A stretch of DNA of 64,000 nucleotides. Origin: Flavobacterium commune. GTDB lineage: Bacteria > Bacteroidota > Bacteroidia > Flavobacteriales > Flavobacteriaceae. Below the pieces are notes generated by a model. It was not told the origin of the DNA and made no database searches. It was given only the letters and a program-made list of their open reading frames with translations. How positions within the stretch are numbered: position 1 is the first letter of the stretch; every line of letters starts with the position of its first letter. The DNA lies in contig NZ_CP017774.1 in the NCBI RefSeq assembly GCF_001857965.1, positions 1,860,001 through 1,924,000 of the forward strand, written 5' to 3'. Position numbers and translations under genes: made by a program. Positions 25,880 through 34,681 of the stretch are shown here, in pieces.

Positions 25880-26617
25880 TCAGGTAAAAAGTAATTTTAA
25901 GCCTGCAATTGTTAATCCAACTGCTAAAAGATATTTTAGTGTTTTGGAGTTGAATTTTTGGCTTCCAAAATAAGAGCCTAATAATCCCCCTATAATTGTA
26001 GCAATAACCGCTATTTGTAAATCGGGTGTGAGGTTAAAACCTCCTTTTTGAATTTGACCATAAAGTCCCGAAAGCGAATTGACAAAAATGAATAATGCCG
26101 AAACAGCTGCGGTTTCTTTTAGTTTTGACCAACGCATTAAAAGCATCAAAGGACTAAGGATGATGCCTCCGCCAATGCCTAAAAGTCCGGAAAGAAGTCC
26201 TATGCTACCACCTGAAAAAAGTCCTGCCCACAGAGGAATTTCCCGATTGGGTTCGTTTTTTTCTTCAAATTGATAGACTAATCTAATAATTGAAATAAAG
26301 ATACAAATGCCTAATATTTTTTTATAAATAGCATCCGGTAAACTCATAGTTCCTCCCAAAAAAGCCATGGGAATACTAGCAATTACAAATGGAAGAAATA
26401 ATTTTAATCGAAAAACCCCAGCTCTGTAAAAACCAATAAAAGAGAATAAGGATACTGCTAAATTCATCACTAATGCCGATTGTTTCATCATAGCAGGAGC
26501 TACGCCAGCTATTGCCATGATAGCCAGATAACCACTGGCACCACCGTGACCTACAGCCGAATAGACAAATGCAACTAATACTAATAAAAACAGTAGTAAA
26601 ATAGGGGTGTAATCCAT
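25880..26617 (-). CDS. TauE/SafE-family sulfite or organosulfonate exporter
   Basis: The 245-residue protein has about eight hydrophobic segments with two related halves, each with a Gly/Pro-rich motif (SAVGHGGASGYLAIMAIAG and SGLLGIGGGIILSPLMLL), the mark of the TauE/SafE (DUF81) family. Members move sulfite, sulfoacetate or related anions across the inner membrane. The substrate here is not decidable. It begins five bases after the stop of the upstream porin-like gene, so the two are almost certainly co-transcribed. That suggests a shared small-anion or organic-acid substrate route through both membranes. Confidence 0.88.
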   Translation of the reverse strand: MDYTPILLLFLLVLVAFVYSAVGHGGASGYLAIMAIAGVAPAMMKQSALVMNLAVSLFSFIGFYRAGVFRLKLFLPFVIASIPMAFLGGTMSLPDAIYKKILGICIFISIIRLVYQFEEKNEPNREIPLWAGLFSGGSIGLLSGLLGIGGGIILSPLMLLMRWSKLKETAAVSALFIFVNSLSGLYGQIQKGGFNLTPDLQIAVIATIIGGLLGSYFGSQKFNSKTLKYLLAVGLTIAGLKLLFT

Positions 26618-26622
26618 GAAGA

Positions 26623-28008
26623 TTATTTTTTAAAACTAAACAATTCCGGTTTAAAAGTAATCATAACGTAGCTCCAAACCGGAATGATGTTGCTGTTTCC
26701 TGCTTTAAGTGTTTCCATGCTTTTTTTGGCTGTCATATAAGAGAATCCAAAATCAATCATTGTAAATGAGTTGCATTTGTAATGGATTGACAAATCGTTT
26801 TCAAAACCTAAGTAAGGATTAATTGTATTGCCCAAATCGTTTTTAGTCTTGTTGGACAAATAGAATAAGTGAAAATCAGAACGTAAGTTCACTTTTTTAT
26901 TCAAATCATAAATAAAGAATAAATACGGATTAAACAATCCGCCGTTTTTTACATCGGTAGGAAAAGCAGTAAAATAATCCATATTTCCCATAAATCGCCA
27001 TGCCACACCATAAAGAGGTACAAACGATTTTGAGAATTCGCTTGTTTTTTCGGAATTCTCGCCACTTACAAATTCGGCTCCTAAACGGCTGGTGAGTTTG
27101 TTTGTTTTCAGTTGGATTTCTGGTTGGAAATAATAGGCAGAAATACGATTGCCTGTTTGCAATTGTCCGTATTGATAATATCCGCTGAGCGTTACATATA
27201 AATTGCCTTTTTCAAAATCCAGTCGTCCTCCCGAAGTTCCGCGGGTGTATAAGGTATTGGTATTTGTTTTACTCTGATAACTATCAGCAGCATTGATTGT
27301 GGTCAGGCTAAAATGTTCGTTGAGTTTTGCTTTTAGATAATGAACATTGAGCAATTTGTAATTGGTAAATGTGGTTGGAGAAAAATCAGTGTCAAAAATG
27401 CGTTCGGCTGTTTGATTAAAAGAAGTTATCAATTCCGAATGAATGTTACTGTTGTTAAAGATAAAATTAATTCCGTCATGTGCTCTGGCAGCCTGACTCC
27501 AGTTGGCAGCCGAAAAAAGTCTTCCATTGTCTAATTCTACTTTTTGGCGGCCCATTCGAACCAAAAACTGCTCGTTAATATTGGCATCTACATAGGCTTC
27601 AAAAACATTTAGTGAACCCGATGTTGAAGTTTGGCCGTATTGTCCCCAAACTCTCAAATCCTGAATGGAAGTATGAAATTTGAATTTGGGTTGGCTGTAA
27701 TTAAAATACAATCGGCTTCTTTGAGTTGTAAAAAAAGCGGCTTTAGTATCGGCTGTTCTCAATTGTTTGTATCCATCACGATATTCAGTTCTGGGTCTGA
27801 ATTCTAAACCAATGTTAAATTCTTTGTTCTCCGAATTTTTGTTTTGATTTACAATTGGAAGTGCCATTATTGAATCGGCCTCTCTTTGTGTAATGAGTTT
27901 TTTTTGAAGTAATAAATTGGTAATGGCTGAGTTGTTTTGTGCTGCTGTTTTTTCAAAAGCGAAAAAGCTTAGAATAGTAAGAAAGCAGAGCAGAGCCGTT
28001 TTTTTCAT
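26623..28008 (-). CDS. Alginate-export-family outer-membrane porin
   Basis: The start at 28008 gives 461 residues with a signal peptide (MKKTALLCFLTILSFF...AFEKTAAQ). A short helical segment (LLQKKLITQREADSIMAL) precedes a beta-barrel with FEFRPRTEYRDGY-like and RSRLYFNYSQPKFKF, GQYGQTSTSG and LVRMGRQKVELDNGRLFS, matching the alginate_exp (AlgE-like) porin family common in Bacteroidota. Despite the name, most members are probably selective channels for small solutes. It precedes the TauE/SafE gene by only five bases. It is divergent from leuS, with a 210-base spacer. Confidence 0.8.
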   Translation of the reverse strand: MKKTALLCFLTILSFFAFEKTAAQNNSAITNLLLQKKLITQREADSIMALPIVNQNKNSENKEFNIGLEFRPRTEYRDGYKQLRTADTKAAFFTTQRSRLYFNYSQPKFKFHTSIQDLRVWGQYGQTSTSGSLNVFEAYVDANINEQFLVRMGRQKVELDNGRLFSAANWSQAARAHDGINFIFNNSNIHSELITSFNQTAERIFDTDFSPTTFTNYKLLNVHYLKAKLNEHFSLTTINAADSYQSKTNTNTLYTRGTSGGRLDFEKGNLYVTLSGYYQYGQLQTGNRISAYYFQPEIQLKTNKLTSRLGAEFVSGENSEKTSEFSKSFVPLYGVAWRFMGNMDYFTAFPTDVKNGGLFNPYLFFIYDLNKKVNLRSDFHLFYLSNKTKNDLGNTINPYLGFENDLSIHYKCNSFTMIDFGFSYMTAKKSMETLKAGNSNIIPVWSYVMITFKPELFSFKK

Positions 28009-28113
28009 AGAAAGTTGTTTGTGCAAAATGCTTTTTAAACAGATTGCAAAAATAAGTATTCTTACTTAGCATTTGATCAGTTGTTGATTTATTTCTTCTT
28101 TTCAAGAAATAAC

Positions 28114-28144
28114 TTTGGTGCAATGTGCAATAAACGTAAATTTG
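28114..28144 (+). promoter_or_regulatory. leuS: Promoter of leuS
   Basis: TTTG (28114-28117), then 19 bases, then TAAATTTG (28137-28144): a full match to the Flavobacterium/Bacteroides consensus. Transcription would start near 28150, giving a leader of about 70 bases. Confidence 0.65.
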
Positions 28145-28161
28145 CCACTCAATTTTTTTGT

Positions 28162-28194
28162 AACCCATTCAGGGTTCAAAACCCTGAATGGGTT
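28162..28194 (+). promoter_or_regulatory. Perfect leader hairpin upstream of leuS
   Basis: AACCCATTCAGGGTT (28162-28176) pairs perfectly with 28180-28194 around a 3-base loop. It lies downstream of the predicted leuS promoter and 24 bases before the ATG. It is not a simple terminator: no gene ends here and no strong T run follows. Confidence 0.6.
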
Positions 28195-28218
28195 TAATTT
28201 AAAATTAAAATAAAAGGA

Positions 28219-31080
28219 ATGAAATACAATCCGAACGAAATTGAAGCCAAATGGCAAAAATACTGGGCTGATAACAAAACTTTTGCAGCATCCAATACTT
28301 CTGAAAAACCAAAACACTACGTTTTAGATATGTTTCCTTATCCTTCGGGAGCGGGATTGCACGTGGGGCATCCGCTGGGTTATATTGCTTCTGACGTGTA
28401 TTCTCGTTTTAAAAGACACCAAGGTTTTAACGTTTTGCACCCAATGGGTTACGACAGTTTTGGATTGCCAGCCGAGCAATATGCTATTCAGACTGGGCAA
28501 CGTCCGGAAGATACTACTCGCGTGAATATTGATGGTGGTGTGGATAAAGAAGGAAACCAAATTGCTGGTTACCGCAAGCAATTGGATAAAATAGGATTTT
28601 CATTTGATTGGGATAGAGAGGTGCGAACTTCAAATCCTGATTATTACAAGCATACACAGTGGATTTTTATCCAATTATTCAATTCCTGGTACAATAAAGA
28701 TTCAGATAAAGCAGAGGATATTTCGACTTTGATTGCCCTTTTCGAAAAAGAAGGAAATGCTAATGTCAATGCCGTTTGCGATGATAATATTGAAGGTTTT
28801 TCGGCTGCTGAATGGAATGCTTTCGCAAAAGAACAGCAAGAGAAAATCTTGTTACAATATAGACTGACTTATTTGGCTGAAACCGAAGTAAACTGGTGTC
28901 CTGGATTAGGAACTGTTTTGGCTAATGACGAAATCATCAATGGCGTTTCAGAACGTGGAGGATATCCGGTAGTTCGTAAAAAAATGACCCAATGGAGCAT
29001 GCGTATTTCGGCTTATGCGGAACGTTTGTTACAAGGTTTAAATGATATCGACTGGAGTGAAAGTATCAAAGAAAGTCAACGTAACTGGATTGGAAAATCC
29101 GTTGGGGCAATGGTAGATTTCAGACTGCAGAATTCAGAAAGCAGTATTTCAGTATTTACAACCAGACCTGATACTATTTTTGGAGTGACGTTTATGACTT
29201 TAGCACCGGAACACGAATTGGTAGCTCAAATTACCACCCCTGAACAAAAAGCAGCAGTTGAAGCATATATCGAAAAAACAGCAAAACGTTCCGAAAGAGA
29301 GCGTATGGCGGATGTGAAAACCATTTCGGGAGTTTTCACAGGAGCTTATGCCGAGCATCCGTTTACCAAAGAAGCGATTCCAGTTTGGATTGGTGATTAT
29401 GTTTTGGCGGGTTACGGAACAGGTGCTGTAATGGCAGTTCCTTGTGGTGATGAAAGGGATTATGCTTTTGCCAATTTCTTCAAGGGACAAAACGGAATGC
29501 CGGAAATTAAAAATATTGTTGATAAAGATATTTCCGAAGCGGCTTTTGGAGGAAAAGAAGGTTTTCAATTAGTGAATTCTGATTTCTTAAACGGTATGGG
29601 TTACAAAGATGGAACTCAAAAAGTAATTGCCGAATTGGAAAAAATCAATCAGGGTTACGGTAAGGTAAATTACCGTTTGCGTGATGCGGTTTTCTCCCGT
29701 CAAAGATATTGGGGAGAACCATTTCCGGTGTATTATGTGAATGGTTTGCCACAGATGATTGATGCGCAACATTTGCCAATTATTTTGCCGGAAGTAGAGA
29801 AATATTTACCAACCGAAGACGGATTGCCTCCATTAGGAAACGCTTCTGTTTGGGCTTGGGATAGTGTGAATAATAAAGTAGTTGAAACTAATTTGGTTGA
29901 CAATGCAACTATATTTCCATTAGAATTAAATACCATGCCAGGTTGGGCAGGTTCTTCTTGGTATTGGATGCGTTATATGGATGCGGCTAATGAAAACGAA
30001 TTTGCTGGTAAAGAAGCGCTGAAATATTGGGAATCTGTGGATTTATACATTGGCGGAAGCGAACACGCAACAGGCCATTTATTGTATTCTCGTTTTTGGA
30101 ACAAATTTTTAAAAGACAAAGGTTTTGCTCCAACTGAAGAGCCGTTCAAAAAACTGATTAATCAGGGAATGATTTTGGGAACGAGTGCTTTTGTTTATAG
30201 ATTGGAAGGTACAAATACATTTGTTTCTAAAAACAAAATTGAAGGACAAACGGTTCAGCCAATTCATGCAGATGTTTCAATAGTAAATTCTTCTGATGAA
30301 TTAGATGTTGAAGCTTTTAAAAATTGGAGAGAAGATTATAAAAACGCTGAATTCATTTTGGATGATAACGGTAAATACATTGTAGGTCGAGAAGTCGAAA
30401 AAATGTCGAAATCGAAATACAATGTAGTAACTCCGGACAATATTTGTGCTGAATACGGTGCGGATACTTTGCGTTTATACGAAATGTTTTTAGGGCCATT
30501 GGAACAGGCAAAACCTTGGAACACGGCTGGTATTTCGGGAGTTTTTGGTTTCCTGAAAAAATTATGGAGATTGTATTTCGATGACAATGGTTTAATCGTA
30601 AACAATGACGAACCAACCAAAGACAACTTAAAATCGTTACACAAAACCATCAAGAAAGTTTCAGAAGATATCGAGAGTTTCTCTTTTAATACTTCGGTTT
30701 CCCAGTTTATGATTTGTGTGAATGAATTGTCAACTCAAAATTGTCATTCAAGAGCAATTTTAGAACCATTGACCATTGTGATTTCTTCTTATGCACCTCA
30801 TATTGCTGAAGAATTATGGAGTGCTTTGGGACACGAAGGTTCGATTGCGACTGTGGCTTTCCCTAAATTCGAAGCAGCTCATTTGGTAGAATCTGATAAA
30901 GAATATCCGGTTTCTTTCAACGGAAAAATGCGTTTTACGATTAATTTGCCTTTGGATTTAACTAAAGAACAGATTGAGGAAATCGTTATGAAAGACGAAA
31001 GAACCCAAAAACAATTAGACGGTAGAACACCAAACAAGGTGATTATTGTTCCGGGGAAAATCATTAACCTTGTGGGGTAA
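28219..31080 (+). CDS. leuS: Leucyl-tRNA synthetase
   Basis: The 953-residue class Ia synthetase charges tRNA-Leu. Visible are the HIGH-type motif in PYPSGAGLHVGHPLGY (near residue 40), the editing (CP1) domain with TTRPDTIFGVTFMTLAPEH and GTGAVMAVPCGDERD, the KMSKS motif in KMSKSKYNVVTPDN (about residue 730), and an anticodon-binding C-terminus ending in the small domain GRTPNKVIIVPGKI. It is longer than E. coli LeuS (860) because of insertions, for example around residues 155-205, as is usual in Bacteroidota. A clean promoter and an odd hairpin precede it. Confidence 0.97.
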   Translation: MKYNPNEIEAKWQKYWADNKTFAASNTSEKPKHYVLDMFPYPSGAGLHVGHPLGYIASDVYSRFKRHQGFNVLHPMGYDSFGLPAEQYAIQTGQRPEDTTRVNIDGGVDKEGNQIAGYRKQLDKIGFSFDWDREVRTSNPDYYKHTQWIFIQLFNSWYNKDSDKAEDISTLIALFEKEGNANVNAVCDDNIEGFSAAEWNAFAKEQQEKILLQYRLTYLAETEVNWCPGLGTVLANDEIINGVSERGGYPVVRKKMTQWSMRISAYAERLLQGLNDIDWSESIKESQRNWIGKSVGAMVDFRLQNSESSISVFTTRPDTIFGVTFMTLAPEHELVAQITTPEQKAAVEAYIEKTAKRSERERMADVKTISGVFTGAYAEHPFTKEAIPVWIGDYVLAGYGTGAVMAVPCGDERDYAFANFFKGQNGMPEIKNIVDKDISEAAFGGKEGFQLVNSDFLNGMGYKDGTQKVIAELEKINQGYGKVNYRLRDAVFSRQRYWGEPFPVYYVNGLPQMIDAQHLPIILPEVEKYLPTEDGLPPLGNASVWAWDSVNNKVVETNLVDNATIFPLELNTMPGWAGSSWYWMRYMDAANENEFAGKEALKYWESVDLYIGGSEHATGHLLYSRFWNKFLKDKGFAPTEEPFKKLINQGMILGTSAFVYRLEGTNTFVSKNKIEGQTVQPIHADVSIVNSSDELDVEAFKNWREDYKNAEFILDDNGKYIVGREVEKMSKSKYNVVTPDNICAEYGADTLRLYEMFLGPLEQAKPWNTAGISGVFGFLKKLWRLYFDDNGLIVNNDEPTKDNLKSLHKTIKKVSEDIESFSFNTSVSQFMICVNELSTQNCHSRAILEPLTIVISSYAPHIAEELWSALGHEGSIATVAFPKFEAAHLVESDKEYPVSFNGKMRFTINLPLDLTKEQIEEIVMKDERTQKQLDGRTPNKVIIVPGKIINLVG

Positions 31081-31138
31081 TTTTAATTCCAATATCAATT
31101 TCAATCGTCAATGATTAAGTTGAAATAAGTAAATTCCA

Positions 31139-31196
31139 AAATCCAAATTCCAATTGTCACACTGAGCTTGTCGAAGTGTAATTGGAGTTTGGATTT
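31139..31196. repeat. REP-like cruciform copy 1 (possible leuS terminator)
   Basis: Outer arms AATCCAAATTCCAATT and AATTGGAGTTTGGATT (one mismatch) enclose the core GTCACACTGAGCTTGTCGAA, which itself can pair ACACT with AGTGT. A T run follows at 31194-31200. The core is a dispersed sequence seen in many Bacteroidota. An inverted copy lies at 32021-32088. Confidence 0.65.
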
Positions 31197-31316
31197 TTTT
31201 TTGAAATTGATTTTTGAAATTGTAATTTTTTTAACAGCTGTCAAAATGACATTTTTGTAAATTGGTTTAGAATTTGAGGTTTACTTTTAAAATTTGAAAC
31301 AAAAATATAAAAAGAT

Positions 31317-32006
31317 ATGGGAAGTGGTTATTTAATTCTGGCGGGAGCAATTATGTTGTTCAGTTGGTTAGTGAGTTCAAGACTGAAGAGCAAGTTTGAA
31401 CATTATTCACAATTGCATTTGCAAAATAATATGAGCGGTGCTGAGATTGCGCAGAAAATGTTATCGGATAACGGGATTTATGATGTACGCGTGATTTCGA
31501 CTGAGGGACAACTGACGGATCATTACAATCCGGTGGATAAAACGGTTAATTTAAGCGAGTCGGTGTATAATCAGCGCAATGCTGCGGCTGCGGCTGTAGC
31601 GGCACACGAATGCGGTCACGCGGTGCAACATGCCGTGGGTTATGAGTGGTTGACAATGCGTTCTAAATTGGTTCCATTTGTCAATGTGGCTTCTTCGTAT
31701 ATGCAATGGATTTTGTTGGCGGGAATTCTGATGTTGAAGACCTTTCCGGGATTGTTGTTAATTGGGATTATCCTGTTTGCGGCTACTACCTTGTTTTCGA
31801 TTGTTACTTTGCCGGTGGAATACGATGCCAGTAATCGCGCTTTGGCCTGGCTAAAAAATAAAAATATGCTTAACCCCGCTGAATATGCGGGTGCAGAAGA
31901 TTCTTTGAAATGGGCTGCCCGTACGTATGTGGTAGCGGCTTTGGGTTCTATTGCTACGCTGTTGTATTATTTGTCTATTTATTTAGGAGGAAACAGGAGA
32001 AATTAA
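31317..32006 (+). CDS. Membrane-bound neutral zinc metallopeptidase (COG2738 type)
   Basis: The 229-residue protein starts with a membrane helix (about 4-20) and has the zinc-binding HECGH (H97-E98-H101) with following VQHAVGYEWLTMR. Two further membrane segments (about 122-165) and the LPVEYDASNRALAWL segment follow, whose acidic residue should supply the third zinc ligand. This matches the YugP/COG2738 family of predicted membrane zinc proteases. Substrate unknown. It is monocistronic and bracketed by two copies of the same palindromic repeat in opposite orientation. Confidence 0.86.
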   Translation: MGSGYLILAGAIMLFSWLVSSRLKSKFEHYSQLHLQNNMSGAEIAQKMLSDNGIYDVRVISTEGQLTDHYNPVDKTVNLSESVYNQRNAAAAAVAAHECGHAVQHAVGYEWLTMRSKLVPFVNVASSYMQWILLAGILMLKTFPGLLLIGIILFAATTLFSIVTLPVEYDASNRALAWLKNKNMLNPAEYAGAEDSLKWAARTYVVAALGSIATLLYYLSIYLGGNRRN

Positions 32007-32020
32007 AAAAAAATCCAAAA

Positions 32021-32088
32021 ACAAAAATTCCAAATTCCAATAACACTTCGACAAGCTCAGTGTGACAATTGGAATTTGGAATTTTTTT
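32021..32088. repeat. REP-like cruciform copy 2, inverted relative to copy 1
   Basis: Arms AATTCCAAATTCCAAT and AATTGGAATTTGGAATT enclose CACTTCGACAAGCTCAGTGT, the reverse complement of the core at 31156-31179. A T run at 32081-32087 lets it act as terminator of the metallopeptidase gene. Confidence 0.65.
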
Positions 32089-32106
32089 ATTGAATATTTT
32101 GGGCTG

Positions 32107-32460
32107 TTATTGCGGCATATTTTGTTGTTGCCATTGTACCAAAATCGCAACTTGCTCATTAGTTAAAGCCGGTTTTTTATTCACAGGAGGCATAAATTTA
32201 CGGTCGTCTTGAGGTAATTTTACACGGGCAATTATAGCTGCGATATGTTCTTTTACCTGTTCGTAGTTTTCAAATGGTTCTTTACGTCCTTGAGGTGGCA
32301 TGTGGCATGGTGTACAGCTGTTAGTGATAATAGGTTTTACATCGGCGGTGTAGCTTATTTTTTTAGCTTCTACATAGTCTTTTCCTTTTTTGGCAGAACT
32401 ACAGTTTGCCATTAACATGGATAATGGAATGATAAGGACAATTAATTGGTTTCTTTTCAT
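32107..32460 (-). CDS. Haem-binding (cytochrome c-like) lipoprotein
   Basis: This 117-residue protein has a lipoprotein signal (lipobox MLMANC, Cys20) and a single c-type haem-binding motif C49-T-P-C-H53 (NSCTPCHMPPQG). A candidate axial Met lies in DRKFMPPVN and the C-terminal helix ends in ILVQWQQQNMPQ. The overall size and the late, short haem domain resemble the small haem-binding domain proteins of Bacteroidota. It would sit on the periplasmic face as an electron carrier or haem sensor. Its redox partner is not encoded nearby. Confidence 0.8.
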   Translation of the reverse strand: MKRNQLIVLIIPLSMLMANCSSAKKGKDYVEAKKISYTADVKPIITNSCTPCHMPPQGRKEPFENYEQVKEHIAAIIARVKLPQDDRKFMPPVNKKPALTNEQVAILVQWQQQNMPQ

Positions 32461-32679
32461 GATTTTTTATTTCAGTTGTTGGTCAAAAATAGTAAAAAAA
32501 GGATTCGAGTATTAAATGTCGATTTGTTTTCAGAATATTCGGTTTTAAGTGTGCTGTGAATCATGCCAATTGGGATTAATCTTGTCCGATTTGGATAATG
32601 ACTATTGTGAGAATTGCTGTGATTGAGATACGCTTTAATTCGTGTTTGTTAGTGCAATTCGTGATGGAAACTCTCTGAT

Positions 32680-33714
32680 TTATTTTTGATTGGGTAAATA
32701 AACAGTAAAAGTAGTACCGATATTTTCGGTGCTTTCAAATTTAATATGCCCTCCCAGTTTTTCAATGCCATATCTAAGAGTGTAGAGCCCAATTCCGTTT
32801 CCACTGGATTGCGTGGTTGCCCGATAAAATAATTTAAAAATGTTTTTTTGTAAGGCTGCAATTATTCCTATCCCGTTATCTGCAACTGTAATTGTAGTAG
32901 TGTTGTCTTCTTTTTTTAAAACATCGATTTTTATGAAGGAATCGTTTTGAGTTTCCTTTCTGTACTTTATAGCATTGTCGATAAGGTTTTGGAATAGAGA
33001 AATAATGATTAGTTTGTCAAAATAAAAATCAGTTATGGGGTCTATGTTTTCTTCAAATCGAATAGTGTTGTAACCCGGCATATAGGCCAGTGTTTTTTTG
33101 ACCTCAGGGATTATTTTTTTGAAATCGATTAATTCTAAATGGGTGTTTCCTTTTTGAATCCTTAGTGTTTTATTAATTTGCTCCAATGTGCTCATTAGTT
33201 TTTGGATGTTTTCCTGAACTAATTCGAAGTACATTTTTAATTCGTCAGAATCGTTAGGTTCGTTAAGAGCCAGGTCGGTAATTCCTAATATGCTTGCCAT
33301 TGGACTATTGACATCGTGCGTTATCTTGTAGGAGAATAATTCTAAGGCACTTATAGTGTCTTTTAATTCGGTTATGTTTGAAGCCGTAACACCAATTCCG
33401 TCGCCTACTTTAAACACTTTGAGTCTGTTTAGTTGGTTGCCGTAATTGGGATGACTTAAGCTGTCTTCGATAACTATGGGAGTTCCTGTTCTAATTACTT
33501 CGAGGTATTTGTCATACAGGCCTCTTTCTCTTATGTCTGGTGAGATGTCGAGAATGTTTTTGCCAATGATTTTGTTATAGTCGATATGGTAAAATTTAAG
33601 CAGGCTGTCGTTGATGTCAATGACGTTGAGGTCTTTGTCAAATACAATAAAATGCAATTCGGAATTATTAAAGAATTCGGAACGAAGATTTTTAATTTCG
33701 TTTTCGCCTATCAT
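32680..33714 (-). CDS. PAS-domain sensor histidine kinase
   Basis: The 344-residue cytosolic protein has an N-terminal PAS-like fold (about 15-110, IVFDKDLNVIDINDSLLKFY). It then has a HisKA-like dimerisation helix with phospho-acceptor His133 in YKITHDVNSPMASILG and a HATPase_c domain (about 235-342, N-box LIDNAIKYRKE, G1 VADNGIGI, G2 SGNGIGLYTLRYGIEKLGG). No membrane segment or receiver domain is present, so it should sense an internal signal and act on an unlinked regulator. No response regulator gene is adjacent. Confidence 0.88.
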   Translation of the reverse strand: MIGENEIKNLRSEFFNNSELHFIVFDKDLNVIDINDSLLKFYHIDYNKIIGKNILDISPDIRERGLYDKYLEVIRTGTPIVIEDSLSHPNYGNQLNRLKVFKVGDGIGVTASNITELKDTISALELFSYKITHDVNSPMASILGITDLALNEPNDSDELKMYFELVQENIQKLMSTLEQINKTLRIQKGNTHLELIDFKKIIPEVKKTLAYMPGYNTIRFEENIDPITDFYFDKLIIISLFQNLIDNAIKYRKETQNDSFIKIDVLKKEDNTTTITVADNGIGIIAALQKNIFKLFYRATTQSSGNGIGLYTLRYGIEKLGGHIKFESTENIGTTFTVYLPNQK

Positions 33715-33870
33715 GTGGTATTAGGTTTTGTGTCAGGAAAAAGGCTTTTTTAAATAAATAGCAACAGTTTTTGTCTTATCGCTTATGGCAAAATAAGCTT
33801 TTTTAATATAAAAATAAAGAGATTGCTGTTTTTTTTGTTGTTTTAGCTTCCTGTAAATAAGTATAAAAAA

Positions 33871-33897
33871 AGCCGTCCCGATATTTTCGGGACGGCT
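33871..33897 (-). terminator. Terminator of the DUF4271-hemD unit
   Basis: An 11-bp perfect stem (AGCCGTCCCGA with TCGGGACGGCT) and 5-base loop lies 22 bases past the hemD stop, followed by a T run on the minus strand. Confidence 0.85.
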
Positions 33898-33918
33898 AGA
33901 AGTATATGATTTAGGAGA

Positions 33919-34668
33919 TTATTTCCCTTTGTTGGCTTCAATAACGTATTTTTCTAATGCCATAGTCATTGATGGTGTTCCCGGAGCGGGAGCCATAATG
34001 TCAACTCTTAATCCGTGATCGAGTGCTTCCTTTTGAGTGGTACTTCCAAAAACAGCAATTCGGGTGTTGTTTTGTTGGAAATCCGGGAAGTTTTTAAACA
34101 AGGATTTGATTCCTGTTGGGCTAAAAAACGCCAGAACATCATAATAAACATCCGCTAAATCCGATAAATCACTCATTACCGTTTTGTAAAAAGTAGCTTG
34201 TTTCCAATCCACTTTTAAATTGTCTAATACTATAGGAGCTTCTGCGTTCAATTGGTCTGAAGCAGGTAATAAGAATTTTTCGTCCTTGTATTTTTTAATT
34301 AAAGGCGATAAGTCGGCAAAATCTTTTGCACCAACATATATTTTTCTTTTTCTGTAAACCACATATTTCTGCAGGTAGAAAGCTACTGCTTCTGACTGAC
34401 AAAAATATTTTAAACCTTCAGGAACTTTAAAGCGCATTTCTTCGGCCACTCTAAAAAAGTGGTCAACAGCATTTCTACTGGTTAAAATAATAGCAGAAAA
34501 ATTGTTGAGGTCAATTTTTTGAAGTCTAATTTCCTTGGCACTAACTCCTTCTATGTGGATAAAAGGGCGGAAATCAATTTTGATTTTATGTTTTTGTTGG
34601 AGTTCAAAGTAAGGCGAATTCTCTACTTTAGGCTCTGGTTGCGATACCAAAATTGTTTTGACTTTCAT
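33919..34668 (-). CDS. hemD: Uroporphyrinogen-III synthase
   Basis: The 249-residue protein matches the Bacteroidota HemD family, which is divergent in sequence. Visible are an N-terminal KTILVSQPEP strand, IILTSRNAVDHFFRVAEEM, LLPASDQLNAEA and the C-terminal FFSPTGIKSLFKNFP, FGSTTQKEALDHGL and PAPGTPSMTMALEKYV segments of the two-lobed fold. It closes and inverts hydroxymethylbilane to uroporphyrinogen III in haem/sirohaem synthesis. It follows a DUF4271 gene by 13 bases, a pairing frequent in this phylum. Confidence 0.88.
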   Translation of the reverse strand: MKVKTILVSQPEPKVENSPYFELQQKHKIKIDFRPFIHIEGVSAKEIRLQKIDLNNFSAIILTSRNAVDHFFRVAEEMRFKVPEGLKYFCQSEAVAFYLQKYVVYRKRKIYVGAKDFADLSPLIKKYKDEKFLLPASDQLNAEAPIVLDNLKVDWKQATFYKTVMSDLSDLADVYYDVLAFFSPTGIKSLFKNFPDFQQNNTRIAVFGSTTQKEALDHGLRVDIMAPAPGTPSMTMALEKYVIEANKGK

Positions 34669-34681
34669 ATTTTAACATTTT

